Below, piece by piece: positions 1-10,839 of a DNA stretch of 64,000 nt. Every line of letters starts with the position of its first letter. Position 1 is the first letter of the stretch. Origin of the DNA: Alkalisalibacterium limincola (GTDB lineage: Bacteria > Pseudomonadota > Gammaproteobacteria > Xanthomonadales > Xanthomonadaceae). The stretch spans positions 310,001-374,000 of the forward strand of contig NZ_VRTS01000003.1 of the NCBI RefSeq assembly GCF_008017755.1. The letters run 5' to 3'. The notes beneath the pieces were generated by a model. It did not search any database and was not told the origin of the DNA. It was given only the letters and a program-made list of their open reading frames with translations. A program made the position numbers and the translations under genes.

Positions 1-1344
1 CGACCGCAATCGTGGCGCTCGCCAGCAGGGGAAGCCCGACGTGCCAGCCCCACCGGATCCATGCCTTTCGGGGACGGCGATCGGGATGGCGGCGCCAGCG
101 CCGGAGCAGGAAAATGGTCCGGGCCGCGGCGATGAGTTGCACGAAAAGCAGAGCCGCAAGCCCAATCACCGGGGCGATGAATATGGTTGGAGCCACCTCG
201 GCGGGTTCCTGGCCCCTCAGTACCTTTTCCACAGCCTGCTTGAGCTGCTGGAAATTCGGACCCGAGGAATAGCTGTTCGCGTTGATCAGCACGACGTATC
301 CCCAGCCTTCTTCGGGAAAGAGGGCGATGGTGCCGGTGAACCCCTCTCCGTCTCCGCCGTGGAAGACCCGCCTGGATGGATCCACATCCGCAATCAACCA
401 TCCGAGCCCGTAGAAGACGCGGTCCTGAATCTGCACCTCGGGCTGGAACATCTCCTGGACGCCTTCGGCGGAAATGATGCGGGTGCCGTCGAGCGATCCG
501 CCATTGAGCAGAACGCGGGCGAAGCGTCCCAGGTCCGCGGCGCTGGATACGAGCCCCCCGAGGGGAAGCACCCGCCGGCTGTAGGGTAGGTTCTCCACTG
601 GCACGACCCTGCCGAAAAAATACTGATGCATGCCGGCCATCCCGTGCGCTTCGGCAGCCGGCACGGAGATGAAGCTTCGACCCATTCCAAGCGGAGCGAA
701 AACCTCTTCCTCGACCAGCTCTTCGTAGGTGCGCCCGGAGACCGCCTCGAGGATTGCGCCCAGGACGGTGAAGTTGGAGTTGCTGTAGTGAAACTCCGTG
801 CCGGGCTCCGCGACCAGATCCTCCTCCGCAAGCTCCCGTGTCGCCTCTGCCAGGGCTTCACGGGAGATGTCGGTGCTTCCGAACGAGAGACGGCCCGACA
901 GGGTCGACAGTCCGCTGGTTTGGGACAGGAGGTGGCGCAAGGTGATATCTGCCGAGGCGTCCGGGTCGGCGACGCGAAACCAGGGCAGATACCGTTGGAC
1001 GGGGGCGTCCAGCTCCAGCTGTCCGGATTCGACCAGGCGCATGACCACCAGTGCGGTGACCGATTTGGTGATGGATGCAAGCGGAATCGGCGTTTGCGGG
1101 GTCACCTCGCCACCGTCCTCCGAGACGCGGCCATACCCCTTGGCGTGGACAACCCCCTCGACTCGCACGACGACGAGCGCGGCACCCGGGATGTCCAGCT
1201 TCTCCAGCTGTCGATGAGGTAGCGGTCCACGCGCGCCAACGCTTCAGGGTCCGGTACGCCCCGCGCAGCCAGGCAGACGGACGTTAGCGTCAGCAGGAGA
1301 CCAGTGGCGAGTACGACATGGAAGCGAAGCTGGGGAGGACGCAC
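1..1344 (-). CDS. Serine hydrolase of the beta-lactamase class C / CubicO family, partial, one apparent frameshift
   Basis: Class C beta-lactamase-like serine hydrolase, probably exported; substrate unknown. The three active-site motifs are visible on the minus strand: SITK (about 1070-1078, the nucleophile Ser and Lys), YSN (about 788-796) and HGG (about 340-348). After the catalytic domain the reading frame runs into hydrophobic, probably membrane-spanning segments and leaves the window at base 1, so the C terminus is missing. I chose a GTG start at 1344 because it precedes a hydrophobic signal-like segment (VVLATGLLLTLTSVCLA); no ATG fits. A single base is missing near 1201: the frame changes from ...YLIDSW to KLDIPGAALVV. 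This probably reflects a sequence error, although a true pseudogene is possible. Family assignment is firm; the role is not inferable. Confidence 0.8.
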
Positions 1345-1417
1345 GGCGGGAATCCTTCGGTTCGCGTATCGAAAGCATAAACGCCGCGATTGCCCGTCTC
1401 CAGCGGCGAACTTGCGC

Positions 1418-1918
1418 CTAGCAGCGGCCCACCTCGATAAGCTTGTCGATGCAGGGCGTGAGCGAGCGCGACAACAGTCGCCAGTCACCCTCCTCCTTCA
1501 CCCAGGTACTCATGTATTTCAAGGGGCCCCAGCGGCCTACCGGTCGCAACGTGCCATCGATGTCCATCCGCCCCATCACGATGGCGACGTCTCCGTGGAA
1601 CAACACCTCGGTACCGGAAAGAGTGACGACCCTGGCGTCCCATGCCTGCAGTCCTGCGATCACCTGATCCTTGTTCTCGAACATTCCACCCGGTGTCAGC
1701 ACCCGAAAGTTGTCGAGTGCGACCCGGGAAACGAACGTTGGATCGCGATCGACGATCTGGGAATGCGCCAGTTCGGCATCGAGTCGCAGCAGGGTTTCGC
1801 GATCCGTGTCCCGCGTGGCGTCACCGTCCTCCTCGAATGTCATGACCGAGACGGTGGACGCGAACACCGTCGCCGACAGGAGGAGCGTGAACGGCCACTC
1901 GCCAATTTTCATCCTCAT
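1418..1918 (-). CDS. Secreted DUF4440/SnoaL-like (NTF2 fold) protein
   Basis: Small exported protein of 166 residues with an N-terminal signal-like stretch (WPFTLLLSATVFASTVSV) followed by an NTF2/SnoaL-like domain of about 120 residues. Typical features are an N-terminal helix with DRETLLRLDAELAHSQIVDRD and a C-terminal strand region with KYMSTWVKEEGDWRLLSRS, the pattern of the DUF4440 family. Such proteins bind or turn over small molecules; no substrate can be named. The ATG at 1918 is preferred because an AGGG lies nine bases upstream; ATG 1912 has a GAGG directly abutting it. It lies 73 bases upstream of the truncated hydrolase on the same strand, so they may be co-transcribed. Confidence 0.7.
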   Translation of the reverse strand: MRMKIGEWPFTLLLSATVFASTVSVMTFEEDGDATRDTDRETLLRLDAELAHSQIVDRDPTFVSRVALDNFRVLTPGGMFENKDQVIAGLQAWDARVVTLSGTEVLFHGDVAIVMGRMDIDGTLRPVGRWGPLKYMSTWVKEEGDWRLLSRSLTPCIDKLIEVGRC

Positions 1919-2432
1919 GCTCGTTATCCCTACGCCACAGGGGGTCAACGCGGTTCGAGCCCCATCAGTTCCGGTGTCGCCAGCACGGTATTGAGATCAC
2001 AAAACGCCCGAACGCGCCTCCGGAACCCCACCAGCACCGCTCGCGCCGATCAGGGTCATGATTGCAGTGGGAATGAGGCCAGTAGACTTCACTCCAGTTC
2101 CCGTTTCCTACTTCCCCAGGACTCAATGAGCTGACTCGCTGTCTTTGCGAACGTCAGCGTTGGGCCTGAAAGGCCATCGCCCGCTTAGTCGGATGTCGGC
2201 CAGGAGCGGCCGTTCTGGCTCCGTCCTGTTCACGAAGCCTACGGCGCGCGTATAGCCACATAGATGCTTAGCGGTTGTACTCTTCGCCCACGACGGCAGC
2301 ACACTGTAAGTCAGCGCCCCCGATCTCCCATTGCGTGCGCCTGGACTCGCGTGACTGGAATGCGAGTCGGCGGCTAGCGCCAATGGGAGCAAAGTCTCGT
2401 TGGCCTTCTGACAATAGATGTGGAGCTTTCAA
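1919..2432. other. Non-coding stretch of about 510 bases with one dispersed repeat
   Basis: No convincing gene in either strand. A minus-strand open frame at 2123-2392 has no recognisable domain and reads through the dispersed repeat at 2195, so I treat it as spurious. The promoter of the following rightward gene must lie in this stretch, but I see no clear -35/-10 pair. Confidence 0.5.
2195..2216 (+). repeat. Dispersed GGCCAGAAGCGG repeat, copy 1
   Basis: Divergent copy (gtcggccaggagcggccgtt) of a short imperfect palindrome found eight times between 2 and 18 kb, always in the same orientation. It sits in the gene-free stretch before the small secreted protein. Confidence 0.6.
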
Positions 2433-2897
2433 ATGAAGAAGCTACTAATGGCGTCATGCCTTCTGATAAGTTTGCCAGCGCTCGCAGTCGCAGACTCTGT
2501 CAAGTGTGAAACTGCTACCGCCAGCCGTAGTCCGCAGGAAGAGGGATATTTGCCTCTTAGCGTGGCGTCAATTTTTGCTGTCTTGGCCGACCCTCGCAAG
2601 CATCACGGGCGACGAATCGGCGTCGCCGGAATCTATCGGCAGTACTACGATCGAATAGCCATTTATCCCACCGAAGCTCACTACGGCGCCGCGGATTTCA
2701 CTTCTGTGATCTACGCAGATTTCCCGCGGTGCGCCGATCCTGACGTCCTTGAAGAGATGGCTTCTTGGGAAGGTAGTTTCGTGGAGGTAACAGGGGTGTT
2801 CAACGCAGACTTACATCAATTCGGTGCAGGGACGCTGCAAGAAGTTGAGCTGGTCAGAGTCTGGGGGCAAAAGGGCGAGCGTCGGGCATCCCCTTGA
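2433..2897 (+). CDS. Small secreted protein of unknown function
   Basis: Predicted exported protein of 154 residues: MKKLLMASCLLISLPALAVADS is a classical signal peptide with an ALA-type cleavage site. The mature part holds a phrase of the form SIFAVLADPRKHHGRRIGVAG, then a TSVIYADFPRC segment and EGSFVEVTGVFN. I recall this order (lists of a 'position of NPEKYHGK.VRV.G' type, then beta strands) from a family of small OB-fold-like exported proteins of unknown function. ATG 2433 is chosen over ATG 2418 because GGAG lies seven bases upstream and the signal peptide then starts with MKK. Base composition is visibly less GC-rich than the surrounding genes, consistent with acquisition. Confidence 0.65.
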   Translation: MKKLLMASCLLISLPALAVADSVKCETATASRSPQEEGYLPLSVASIFAVLADPRKHHGRRIGVAGIYRQYYDRIAIYPTEAHYGAADFTSVIYADFPRCADPDVLEEMASWEGSFVEVTGVFNADLHQFGAGTLQEVELVRVWGQKGERRASP

Positions 2898-3068
2898 TGA
2901 CGGTGTTGGGCATCGTAGCTCGGTCAAAAGCCTGCCCCAGCTGGTTCTTGCGGAAAGCGCGCGCACCCAGGCCGCGCTATCACTCTGACTCCTGAAGAGC
3001 GCGCCTCCGGTCCGGACTGCGCCCCTTCAGTCGACGAGCGCGACCATGAGAGTCCCGTAGGACACCTC

Positions 3069-3692
3069 ATGAACACCGAAGCCCCCACCGCCAAGCCCAC
3101 GCCCTGGAACAAGGGCAGGATGATCGGCCAGAAGGCGCCCCTCAAGGTTCGGGACATCTGGGCCATCCGTGTAAGGCTACAGCTGGGCCGAAAGACGCGG
3201 GATCTCGCCCTGTTCAACTTGGCGATCGATTCCAAACTCAGGGCCTGCGATCTGGTCAAGCTGCGCGTCGCTGACATAGCCCATGGGACGCGCATAAGTT
3301 CGCGAGCTCTCGTGGTGCAGCAAAAGACCGGCCGTCCCGTCCAGTTCGAGATCACCGAGCAGACTCGAGATGCGCTGACCGCCTGGATCTCAGCCAAAGG
3401 ACTGGGAGGTACCGACTTCGTGTTTCCCAGCCGTCTCCACCAGTCGCCACACCTCTCGACCCGGCAGTACGCCCGTATCGTCCATGGGTGGGTGGATTCC
3501 ATCGGTCTGGACGGCGCGTCCTATGGCACCCACACCATGCGCCGGACGAAGGCATCGTTGATCTACCGAAGGACCCGGAACTTGCGCGCGGTCCAGATCC
3601 TACTGGGACACACAAAGCTTGAGAGCACCGTCCGCTACCTCGGTATCGAAGTGGACGACGCGCTGGAGATCGCGGAGCAGACGGACGTTTGA
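3069..3692 (+). CDS. Orphan tyrosine recombinase consisting of a catalytic domain only
   Basis: Site-specific recombinase of the phage integrase (tyrosine recombinase) family, 207 residues, roughly the size of FimB/FimE, with no SAM-like core-binding domain. The catalytic set is complete: Arg in KLRACDLVKL (about residue 59), Lys in QQKTGRPV, the HxxR box in THTMRRTKA, the second His in LLGHTKLES and the nucleophile Tyr in VRYLGIE. Such short recombinases act on inverted repeats or promoters, or lie stranded in genomes as conserved orphans; this one has no visible partner, phage genes or att sites. A dispersed repeat starts 33 bases after its stop. Family call is firm; biological target unknown. 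Confidence 0.85.
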   Translation: MNTEAPTAKPTPWNKGRMIGQKAPLKVRDIWAIRVRLQLGRKTRDLALFNLAIDSKLRACDLVKLRVADIAHGTRISSRALVVQQKTGRPVQFEITEQTRDALTAWISAKGLGGTDFVFPSRLHQSPHLSTRQYARIVHGWVDSIGLDGASYGTHTMRRTKASLIYRRTRNLRAVQILLGHTKLESTVRYLGIEVDDALEIAEQTDV

Positions 3693-3725
3693 GCGTCGGT
3701 ATCGGCCGGCCCGCGCATTGGCGCG

Positions 3726-3748
3726 GTCCGGCCAGAAGCGGCCGGTGG
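3726..3748 (+). repeat. Dispersed GGCCAGAAGCGG repeat, copy 2
   Basis: gtccggccagaagcggccgg: the arms CGGCC and GGCCG around AGAAGC could form a short hairpin. It lies between the recombinase stop and the 3' end of the alpha-2-macroglobulin gene. Confidence 0.7.
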
Positions 3749-3888
3749 AATCAGGGGCGAGTCGTGGCCGGGACGCTCAAGAACAAGAGGTCACTCGGGC
3801 AGAGTTGACGGGAAGGCCGCTCCCCAGCCCATGCCCCATCCCATCTATCTGTCGAGACCCGAACGATTCTCCCTTGCCTCCCAAATCC

Positions 3889-6800
3889 TCATCGATACGA
3901 ATTCCCCCGGTCGGTCGAAATGCGCACGCGCTGTGCTGCGGTGCGGGCACGACTGGCATTGCCGTACATCAGCTCGGCCGTGGCCGGGGCGGCCAGGTAT
4001 TCACCGGCGTTGCCGACGCGGGCGAAGTAGTGCACTTCGTGCCGGCCGGGCGGCAGGCGCTCGGCGTAGAACCTGGGGCTGCGCGGGTCCAGGCGGCGGG
4101 TGGTGAACCACGCGCTGCCGGTGCCCGAGAGGCTTTGCAGGTCGAGGCCTCCAACGCCGCTCAGGCGCAGGTCGGTCGGCTGCAGGCCCCCGGGCACGGA
4201 ATCGGTCAGCGCCACGAAGTGGCGAACCGCGGAGGTGGATACCACCAGCGTGACGCGCACCCAGTCGCTCTCGCGCAGGGTGTCCTCGTCAGCCGGTGAC
4301 CAGGCCCCGCTGCGCAGCACGTCGTACCTGCGCTCGATGTTCACGCCAACGGCGGAAGGCTGGGCCTGGCGGGCGTCCTCCTGGAAGCGCAATTCAGCCA
4401 CGTAGCTCGACGCCAGTTCGGGCGTGAGCGGGGTGAGGCGCAGGTGGCCGATGTCATCGGCGGAGCCCTCCCATCGGGTGCGGTCGGCATCCGGCGCGAT
4501 CTGCAGGCGCGTCGCGCTGTCACCGGCCTTCAGGTCCGCCTGTATCGCCGACCCTCGTGTCGCGGCGACATGGCGCAGCGCCATCAGGCACGTGGCACTG
4601 CTCTGGGTGTCGGTGCCCTCGATACCCCCGGCGAACAGATCAGTCAGCCCCGCGATCAACTCGCTTCGTTCGACCTGCAGGTCAGGAACCCCTCGCAGCA
4701 GGTCGATCAACGCACATTGCTCGCGCATGGCCGAACCCATCCACCGGCTCCAGTCTCCCGTGGGGGTGACCACTCGACGCGCGCCGCGCCGGGGCGCGTC
4801 CTCCAGCAACAGGCGATAGGCCTCGGCAACCTCCGGGTCGTCGTTGCGGACCATCCCGCGGGTGGCGGCGATGCGCGCGGGAAGGGCCAGGGAGTCCCAC
4901 TCCTGCCAGATCATCTCGCGCGTAGCCTCTGGAGCCGCGACGCCTTCGCTCGCGAAGGCAGCGTCGGAATGATGCTTCTGGCTTGTGGACGATCGAAGCG
5001 ACGCCACAAGGAACTGCTGCCCGCTTTCGACGACGTGCGCGGGTGGTGCATGGCCGAGCTCATCCAGCATTTCGAGCGCGCGCAGCGAGTAGGCGGTCAA
5101 TGCGACGTTCCCCCGCTCATCCATGAATGACCACCCTGCATTGATGGTGCCTGCGAAGAAATGGAAGGCACCTTCGAAGTCCTGGAATACGGCAGCGTTG
5201 TCGAGTGCCTCATCGATGGCGGCTTCCGCGTCCGGCCACGAATCGTCCCCCCGGGAAAGGGCCAGTGCGGCGCCCACCGCGCGACTGAGCATCTGTTCCC
5301 AACAGCGATGCGGATAGTCGCGAAGGTCGTGGGTCCAGCGATCCGTCAGCCCTGCGCCCCCTCGCAGCAGGTCCACCTGCAATTGCGGGTCGGTGGCCCC
5401 TGCGGGCAGCGCCGGCATGCCCAGCGCTACCCCCTGCTGCGGCACCCAGCCGGCCTGGACGCGATGGCCCTCGACCAGCACGGAGGAAACCTCGATCCGC
5501 GCACCGACGCCGTCGCCCCCTCCCCTCGTGCGGACGGCTGCGACGGCCTCCACGGTACCGGGACCGAGGGGGGCGATCTCCAGGGAAAACGGAACCTGTC
5601 CGCGTGCCGGCAGCTCAAGCGTGTGCGCGACCTGCGCGTCGGAGCCGGCGCCGCTGGCCTGCAACGCCACCTCGACCGATGAAGCGTCGTCGGTCGTGTG
5701 CCTCGCATTGCCGATCAGGCGGGCGCGGTCCCCGGGGAACATCCGGACCGGCGCCTGCAGTCGCGCCTCGACCGGAAGCCCGCTTTCGATCGTCGCTTCG
5801 GCCATGTCGAAACCGTCGCCATCATCAGCGCTCCAGGCAATGGCCCGCCAGCGGGTGAGGTTGTCGGGCATGGTCACTTCGAAGCTGCGCTGCTCACCGG
5901 CCTCGAGCCGCATGTCCGCGACCCACAACGCGGTATCAGCGAACGCGCCGCGAACCCTCGCCAGTCGGGCCACCAGGCCGTCCGCACCCGTTCCGGCCGA
6001 CCCGGTCGGTGCATCCGGCTTTCCCCTCCCGGCGTGGAAGATGTCGGCGAGGTTGATCCGAGAGCCGGTGACCTCGATGCGGTCCAGCTCTTGCGATGCG
6101 TAATCGCCCAACGCCATGCCGGCAGGTGGCGCGGGCGGCGGGGGGTGCCGCCGCGTCGTCGAAAATCACAGGGGGTTCGCCAGGCAGCGGATCGAGTCGA
6201 ACCGTCCACTCCGGCCCCGAGTTCCAGGCGCCAAAGTCGTGCAGCGACGGTGTACTGCCGGCGCCTCGCCAGTAAAATTTGCCCAGCCAGAACGGCCCAT
6301 GCGGATCGGAGTACTCAAGGTAGTCCCCGGCCAGCGCCCGCAGCGCGTCGCCCATGACGCTGACGGTGATGCTGCGGGGTCCGTCCGACAGGTTGTGCAC
6401 GGTGAGCGACGTGCGCTCGCCCGGCTCGACCTGCGCATGTTCGAACGCGATCGCGACCGGTGCCTGGTTCGTGGCTGGAACCTCGAACGTCGTCGTGGCC
6501 GTCTCCACCGCCCTCGGCGGAGAGAGGTGACCGTCCGAGGACGCATCGGGTGGGGAGCGCAGGTAGGCGGCAAGCTCCACGTCGCCGTCGATGCCTGCGG
6601 GCAGCGGCAGGTCGAACAGTCCGGCCGACGATCGAGTCCGCGCATGCATGTGGGCAAGCACACGACCATTGCGGAAGATCACGAACAGGACCGGCCTTCC
6701 GACCTCGACCTGTCGCAGCACCACCTTCACCGGAGCACCCAGCTCTGCGGGGGGCTGGGCGACCTCCAGGATGGGGGCCAGTGCAGCGGGCGGTGCCCGA

Positions 6801-9536
6801 TCACCGCTCCAGACGTATTGGACCAGCGCCGCCGGCGCGGCATCCCCGCTGCGCGCGGTCAACCGATAGCGACCGCTTCGGGTACGAGGGAAGTCGCAGG
6901 CCTGCATGACACCGCCGCGCAACTGGCAGGCGCCAATACGCTGGGGTTGCGGCTCGCCCTGGAATCCGGCGAGGAAGTCGACCTCGACGTCGATCACCTG
7001 GCCGGGCACGGCCGTGCCGTCGGCATCGATTACCACCGCCTCGGCCCTGACCGGCGTCTGCGCGTCCAGCCAGCGGGGTTCCACCCTCAGCCCGACGAAC
7101 GCATCGTGCCGCGTGAAGCGAGCGGCAGCCGCATTGGTGACCGTGCCCTCGCGTGAATCGAGGGCCAGTTCGGCAGCGACCTGAAGTTGTCCGAATGCCG
7201 GCAGCTGGTCAGGCTGGATGGCTTCCGCATTGAAGGTGACCGGAACCTCGATCTCGAGGTGCCCGTCGGCATCGGTGCTCTCCGGCGGCACCACCGGGCG
7301 CAGCGGAATCCCCCCGCGGGCCTGTTCACTCATCACGTCGACGAACGTGAAGGCTGCGAACTCGGGATACGCCCGGGAGAGCGGGAGCCCGGTCAGCATG
7401 GTGGTGATATTGCGTAAACCGACGCCTGCGGCGGGCCCTCCGGAGTAGTAACCACCGCTGATTTCGACCTTGAAGATGTCGTCTTCGCGCAGCACCCCAT
7501 CGTGGGCGCTGGCCTCCGCCCACAGGTCCTGGGCACGGTAGGTTCCGACGAAGAAGCAGGCGCCCTCCTCGGATCGGTAGGGCTCTTCGAAGGGCGTCAC
7601 GCAATAGGCACCGTCGTTGGCGTGCAGCGGCAGCACGACCTCGCCGATCCAACCGTCGCTGGCATCCGGACTGGCCGGCCAGCTGCGGATGAGCTTGTCC
7701 TCGTCCACGCTCATGAGATGCAACGAGTCCGACAGGTCCGGCGAGCGTGGCATCTCCAGCTGGCCAGCGCGATCCGCGCGCTGCCACAACCGGAACCGCA
7801 CGGTGTCTCCGGCGCGGTACAGCGGCCGGTCCGTCACCCCCCAGGCGCGATCCCTGCCCGGGTTCGCAAGCACCAGGCGGTTTGCGGAACCCAATGGCAG
7901 CACCGCTCGCCGAACGTTCCGCCCGCGCCCGGCTTCCGCCCGCACGAACCATTCGTTGCGCGCCAGCGCCTGGCGGTCGAGCAGATAGCCGTCCGGCAAC
8001 TTGATACGGGCGATGCCATCGGCGTCGCTGCGGGCCGTGGCCACGGTCACCGGCGCGAAGTCGGCGGCGTCGGTCGCGTCGCCATCGACGCCATGCCGCA
8101 TCAGCTCGGCATTGGCACCTGGCACCCCGTCGCCCGTCTCCAGATCGTTGATCCAGACCAGCACCTCGTCGGCCGCCGCGATCGCGATCACGTCGAGCTG
8201 GGGAGCGGCGATCTGAAGCGATTGGGCACGGCGCCCCCAGTCGGTTCCGGTGGCGGGGACGGTCCACCGCACCCACCCCCCGTCCCGCAATGCCCGCCGC
8301 GTCTGGCGGTCATCGAGGGGCATGTCCACATTGGATGATCCATCGGGAACCGGAATCGCAGCCGACCCATGGCTGCGTCCGAGTGCCGCGACCTCGAGCG
8401 TTCGTCCCGGAGGGGCGTTGGTCGCGGCGATCGGCAGCGGCGCGGCAGGATCTGCCAGCAGCAGCGATGAGGACGGTGCGCGCAGTGCCGGCGGGTGGTC
8501 GCCGGTCTCGACCCACACGGTTGCGCCTGCGACGGGCCGTCCTTCGGCGGTGCGAAGGTCGTCAGCCACATCGATCCGGATGCGGGCGCGCGCATCATCG
8601 ATGCGAAGTTGCGCCACCTGCCCCAAGGGCAGCGCCAGGGCCGGGCCACCTTCCGCGGTCGAGAGCCGCCGGATGCCCGAGGACCACCGGACCAGTGCGC
8701 GCCGGCGGGCAACTGGCGTTCGAACTGCGCCCGAGAGGCCGGATCAAGCTCGCGATTGAACGTCAGCCAGACGATGCCCGGCGGCAGCGGACCGTGGCGC
8801 CCGCCTGCGCATCCACGGCCACCTGGCGGTCCGGGGTGCACGCCACCGTAACTGCCCGCGGCTCCTCTCCGAGGCGCGCGCGCAGAAGCACCTCTTCCTG
8901 GACCCCCGGCAGCGGACCTTCCTCACCCACCAGGCCGGGCGCGACGGATAGTTCCAGCATCCCGAGTCGCGGCACGTCCTGCGGCAAATCAAGGGTGAAG
9001 GCTGCCGGTATCCACCCCTGCCGCTCCCCGGGGCGTAGCACGACCGGAATCGGTTGCCCGTCGACCGTGAGCTCGAGCACCTGCGCGACGGCCGTGGCGG
9101 AAACGTCCTGGTTGGCGCGAATGTGGAGCCTGGGCGTCTCGCCAGACCACTCGATCAGGAAATGGGGTGCACTCAGCACGGGCCGGGGCGTGTCGGCCCC
9201 GACGATCCGCGCCTGCACGACGCCTCCCTCCTGGGTCGCGAACTCCGGCACGTGGACGAGGTAGGACGTGGCATTGCGCGCCGGCTGCCCGTCCTCGAAT
9301 TCGCAGGCCAATTCGGTATCGCTGTACCAGACGCAGCGCTCGAACGGTACTTCGGGCTCCAGTTCCACCCCGGACGAGCCCTGGTAGTGCCAGGTGGCCA
9401 TCGGCTGGTCGAAGGTAAGCTCCACCCTCTCCGGGTAGATCGCCACGTCCGTCGCCGCGGCCACACCCGGGGCCAGCGCCGCGAGCGCAGCCCACCCGAA
9501 CGCCCGCGCCCGCACCCGCCTCGATCCGTTCTTCAT
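3889..9536 (-). CDS. Large exported alpha-2-macroglobulin with CWEQ thioester motif, three apparent frameshifts
   Basis: Bacterial alpha-2-macroglobulin, a periplasmic protease trap of about 1,882 residues. N terminus has a signal peptide (FGWAALAALAPGVAAA). A macroglobulin-domain hallmark TDRPLYRAGDTVRF lies near 7810-7850. The thioester motif is RCWEQM with Cys at 5302-5304, so this is a thioester-type protein, unlike YfaS. A bait region is expected between these. The frame is broken three times: a base missing near 8788, a base missing near 8687 (ACCACC context) and an extra G in the run 6140-6145. Net correction of one base gives 5,649 nt, exactly 1,883 codons, which argues for one intact gene. 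Start ATG 9536 precedes the signal peptide. No pbpC neighbour is present, which is the usual partner. Confidence 0.88.
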
Positions 9537-9701
9537 CCTGTCCCCGTCACGATCGCCGCCCGCGGCAGTAGTCACATAGGCTTTCAAAGAAATCTCTATC
9601 AGCCACCGTCGTTATTGAAGCATGCCTTTTTAACCGCCCGAACGTGTCACATTTCCCGGCGAGGTCCGTCCATCCAGGCATCGGACACACGACGAGCCCA
9701 C
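9537..9701. promoter_or_regulatory. Divergent intergenic region between alpha-2-macroglobulin and ECF sigma gene
   Basis: 165 bases separate the two divergent starts, so both promoters must lie here. The stretch around 9610-9650 is relatively AT-rich. I cannot point to a reliable -35/-10 or ECF-type AAC box, so only the location is supported. Confidence 0.4.
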
Positions 9702-10697
9702 ATGAACCTGCCCGCCACCACCTTCGACACCGCCCTGAAAGCCGACTTCACCGCCGCGCGCCTCGGTGACCGCGACGCGTTCGCACGCCTGGTGCGCGCC
9801 ACACAACGCATGGTCACCAGCGTCGCGCTGGCGGTAACGCGCGACATCCAGCTCAGCGAAGACATCGCCCAGGAAACCTACCTCAAGGCGTGGAACACGC
9901 TGGATGCGATCCACAACCCCGACAGCTTCCTGCCGTGGCTGCGCCAGGTCACCCGCAACCGCGCGATCGACCAGCTGCGCCAACGGCAGCGCCACGGTGT
10001 GGTGGCGGGAGATTCGGACACCCACCTGGCCAACGCGCCCGACCGCGGCCCAGGCCCCGAGGCCGCGCTGATCGGCTCTGAAGAAGTGCATTTGCTGGAA
10101 CAAGCGCTGGACGCGATCCCCGACGAAAGCCGCGACGTGCTGCTGCTGTTCCACCGCGAAGGCCAGAGCAGCCAGCAGGTGGCGCAACTGCTGGGGCTCA
10201 GCGATGCTGCGGTGCGCAAGCGCCTTCAGCGTGCGCGTGAAGCCGTGCAGGCGCACGTGCTGGCCAGCGTGGGCGAGATCGCCCGCTACAGCGCACCGGG
10301 CGTCGCCTTCACCGCCCTGGTCACCGCGTCAATGGCGACGGCCCCGGCCAAGGCCGCAGGTGCGGGTGCCGCGACCGCCTCGGCGACTGCGGGGAAGTGG
10401 GCACTGGGGGCCGTGGGCAGTGCACTGGCGGCGGTGGGCCTGGTGGTGGCCGCCGTGGCCTGGGAGGCACGGTGCTACATTCGCCGCGCGCGCAACCCGA
10501 CCGAGCGGCGCGAGCTGCAGGTGTATGCCGTCCTGTTTGGCACCCTGATGGCGAGCTTCATCAGCATGCTGGCGTGGTCAAAGCATGCGCAGTGGGAGTT
10601 CACCACCACGCTGGCGGTGTCGGTGGTGTATGCGCTGCTGATCATTGCGATGGGTGTGCGCCGGCATCGGATTCATAGGCGGCATCGGGGTGGGTGA
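9702..10697 (+). CDS. ECF-type RNA polymerase sigma factor with C-terminal transmembrane tail
   Basis: Sigma-70 family, ECF-like factor of 331 residues. Region 2 covers about residues 20-95 (DAFARLVRATQRMV, then DIAQETYLKAWNTL and LPWLRQVTRNRAIDQLRQRQR). Region 4 covers about 130-185 (ALDAIPDESRDVLLLFHREG, then VAQLLGLSDAAVRKRLQRAR, a helix-turn-helix). A typical ECF factor ends there; this one continues for about 140 residues with three hydrophobic segments, near residues 225-255 (GKWALGAVGSALAAVGLVV), 275-290 and 300-315. The tail may tether the factor to the membrane or act as a built-in anti-sigma. ATG 9702 starts the conserved region; upstream frame is shadow of the divergent gene. It is likely tied to the divergent alpha-2-macroglobulin gene, but that is inference. 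Confidence 0.85.
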   Translation: MNLPATTFDTALKADFTAARLGDRDAFARLVRATQRMVTSVALAVTRDIQLSEDIAQETYLKAWNTLDAIHNPDSFLPWLRQVTRNRAIDQLRQRQRHGVVAGDSDTHLANAPDRGPGPEAALIGSEEVHLLEQALDAIPDESRDVLLLFHREGQSSQQVAQLLGLSDAAVRKRLQRAREAVQAHVLASVGEIARYSAPGVAFTALVTASMATAPAKAAGAGAATASATAGKWALGAVGSALAAVGLVVAAVAWEARCYIRRARNPTERRELQVYAVLFGTLMASFISMLAWSKHAQWEFTTTLAVSVVYALLIIAMGVRRHRIHRRHRGG

Positions 10698-10770
10698 TCA
10701 CTTTGGCATTGCCGCATACACGGCGCGTATGTGCTGACGATGGTGTATCCGGAAGTGGAGTCATGGCTGC

Positions 10771-10795
10771 ATTCGGCCAGAAGCAGACATTGACC
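10771..10795 (+). repeat. Dispersed GGCCAGAAGCGG repeat, copy 3
   Basis: attcggccagaagcagacat. Read in one frame it gives AFGQKQT, the spurious peptide I recall from a very widespread proteobacterial intergenic repeat. It lies about 45 bases beyond the 3' end of the leftward CubicO gene. Confidence 0.7.
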
Positions 10796-10839
10796 TTACT
10801 CTCTATAGCGCTCCCTTCCGGCTCTGTTCGACGTGAAGG

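Noticed and set aside
2123-2392. 89-residue leftward open frame.
   Set aside because: It runs through a dispersed repeat, has no domain or signal and reads as chance coding in GC-rich DNA.
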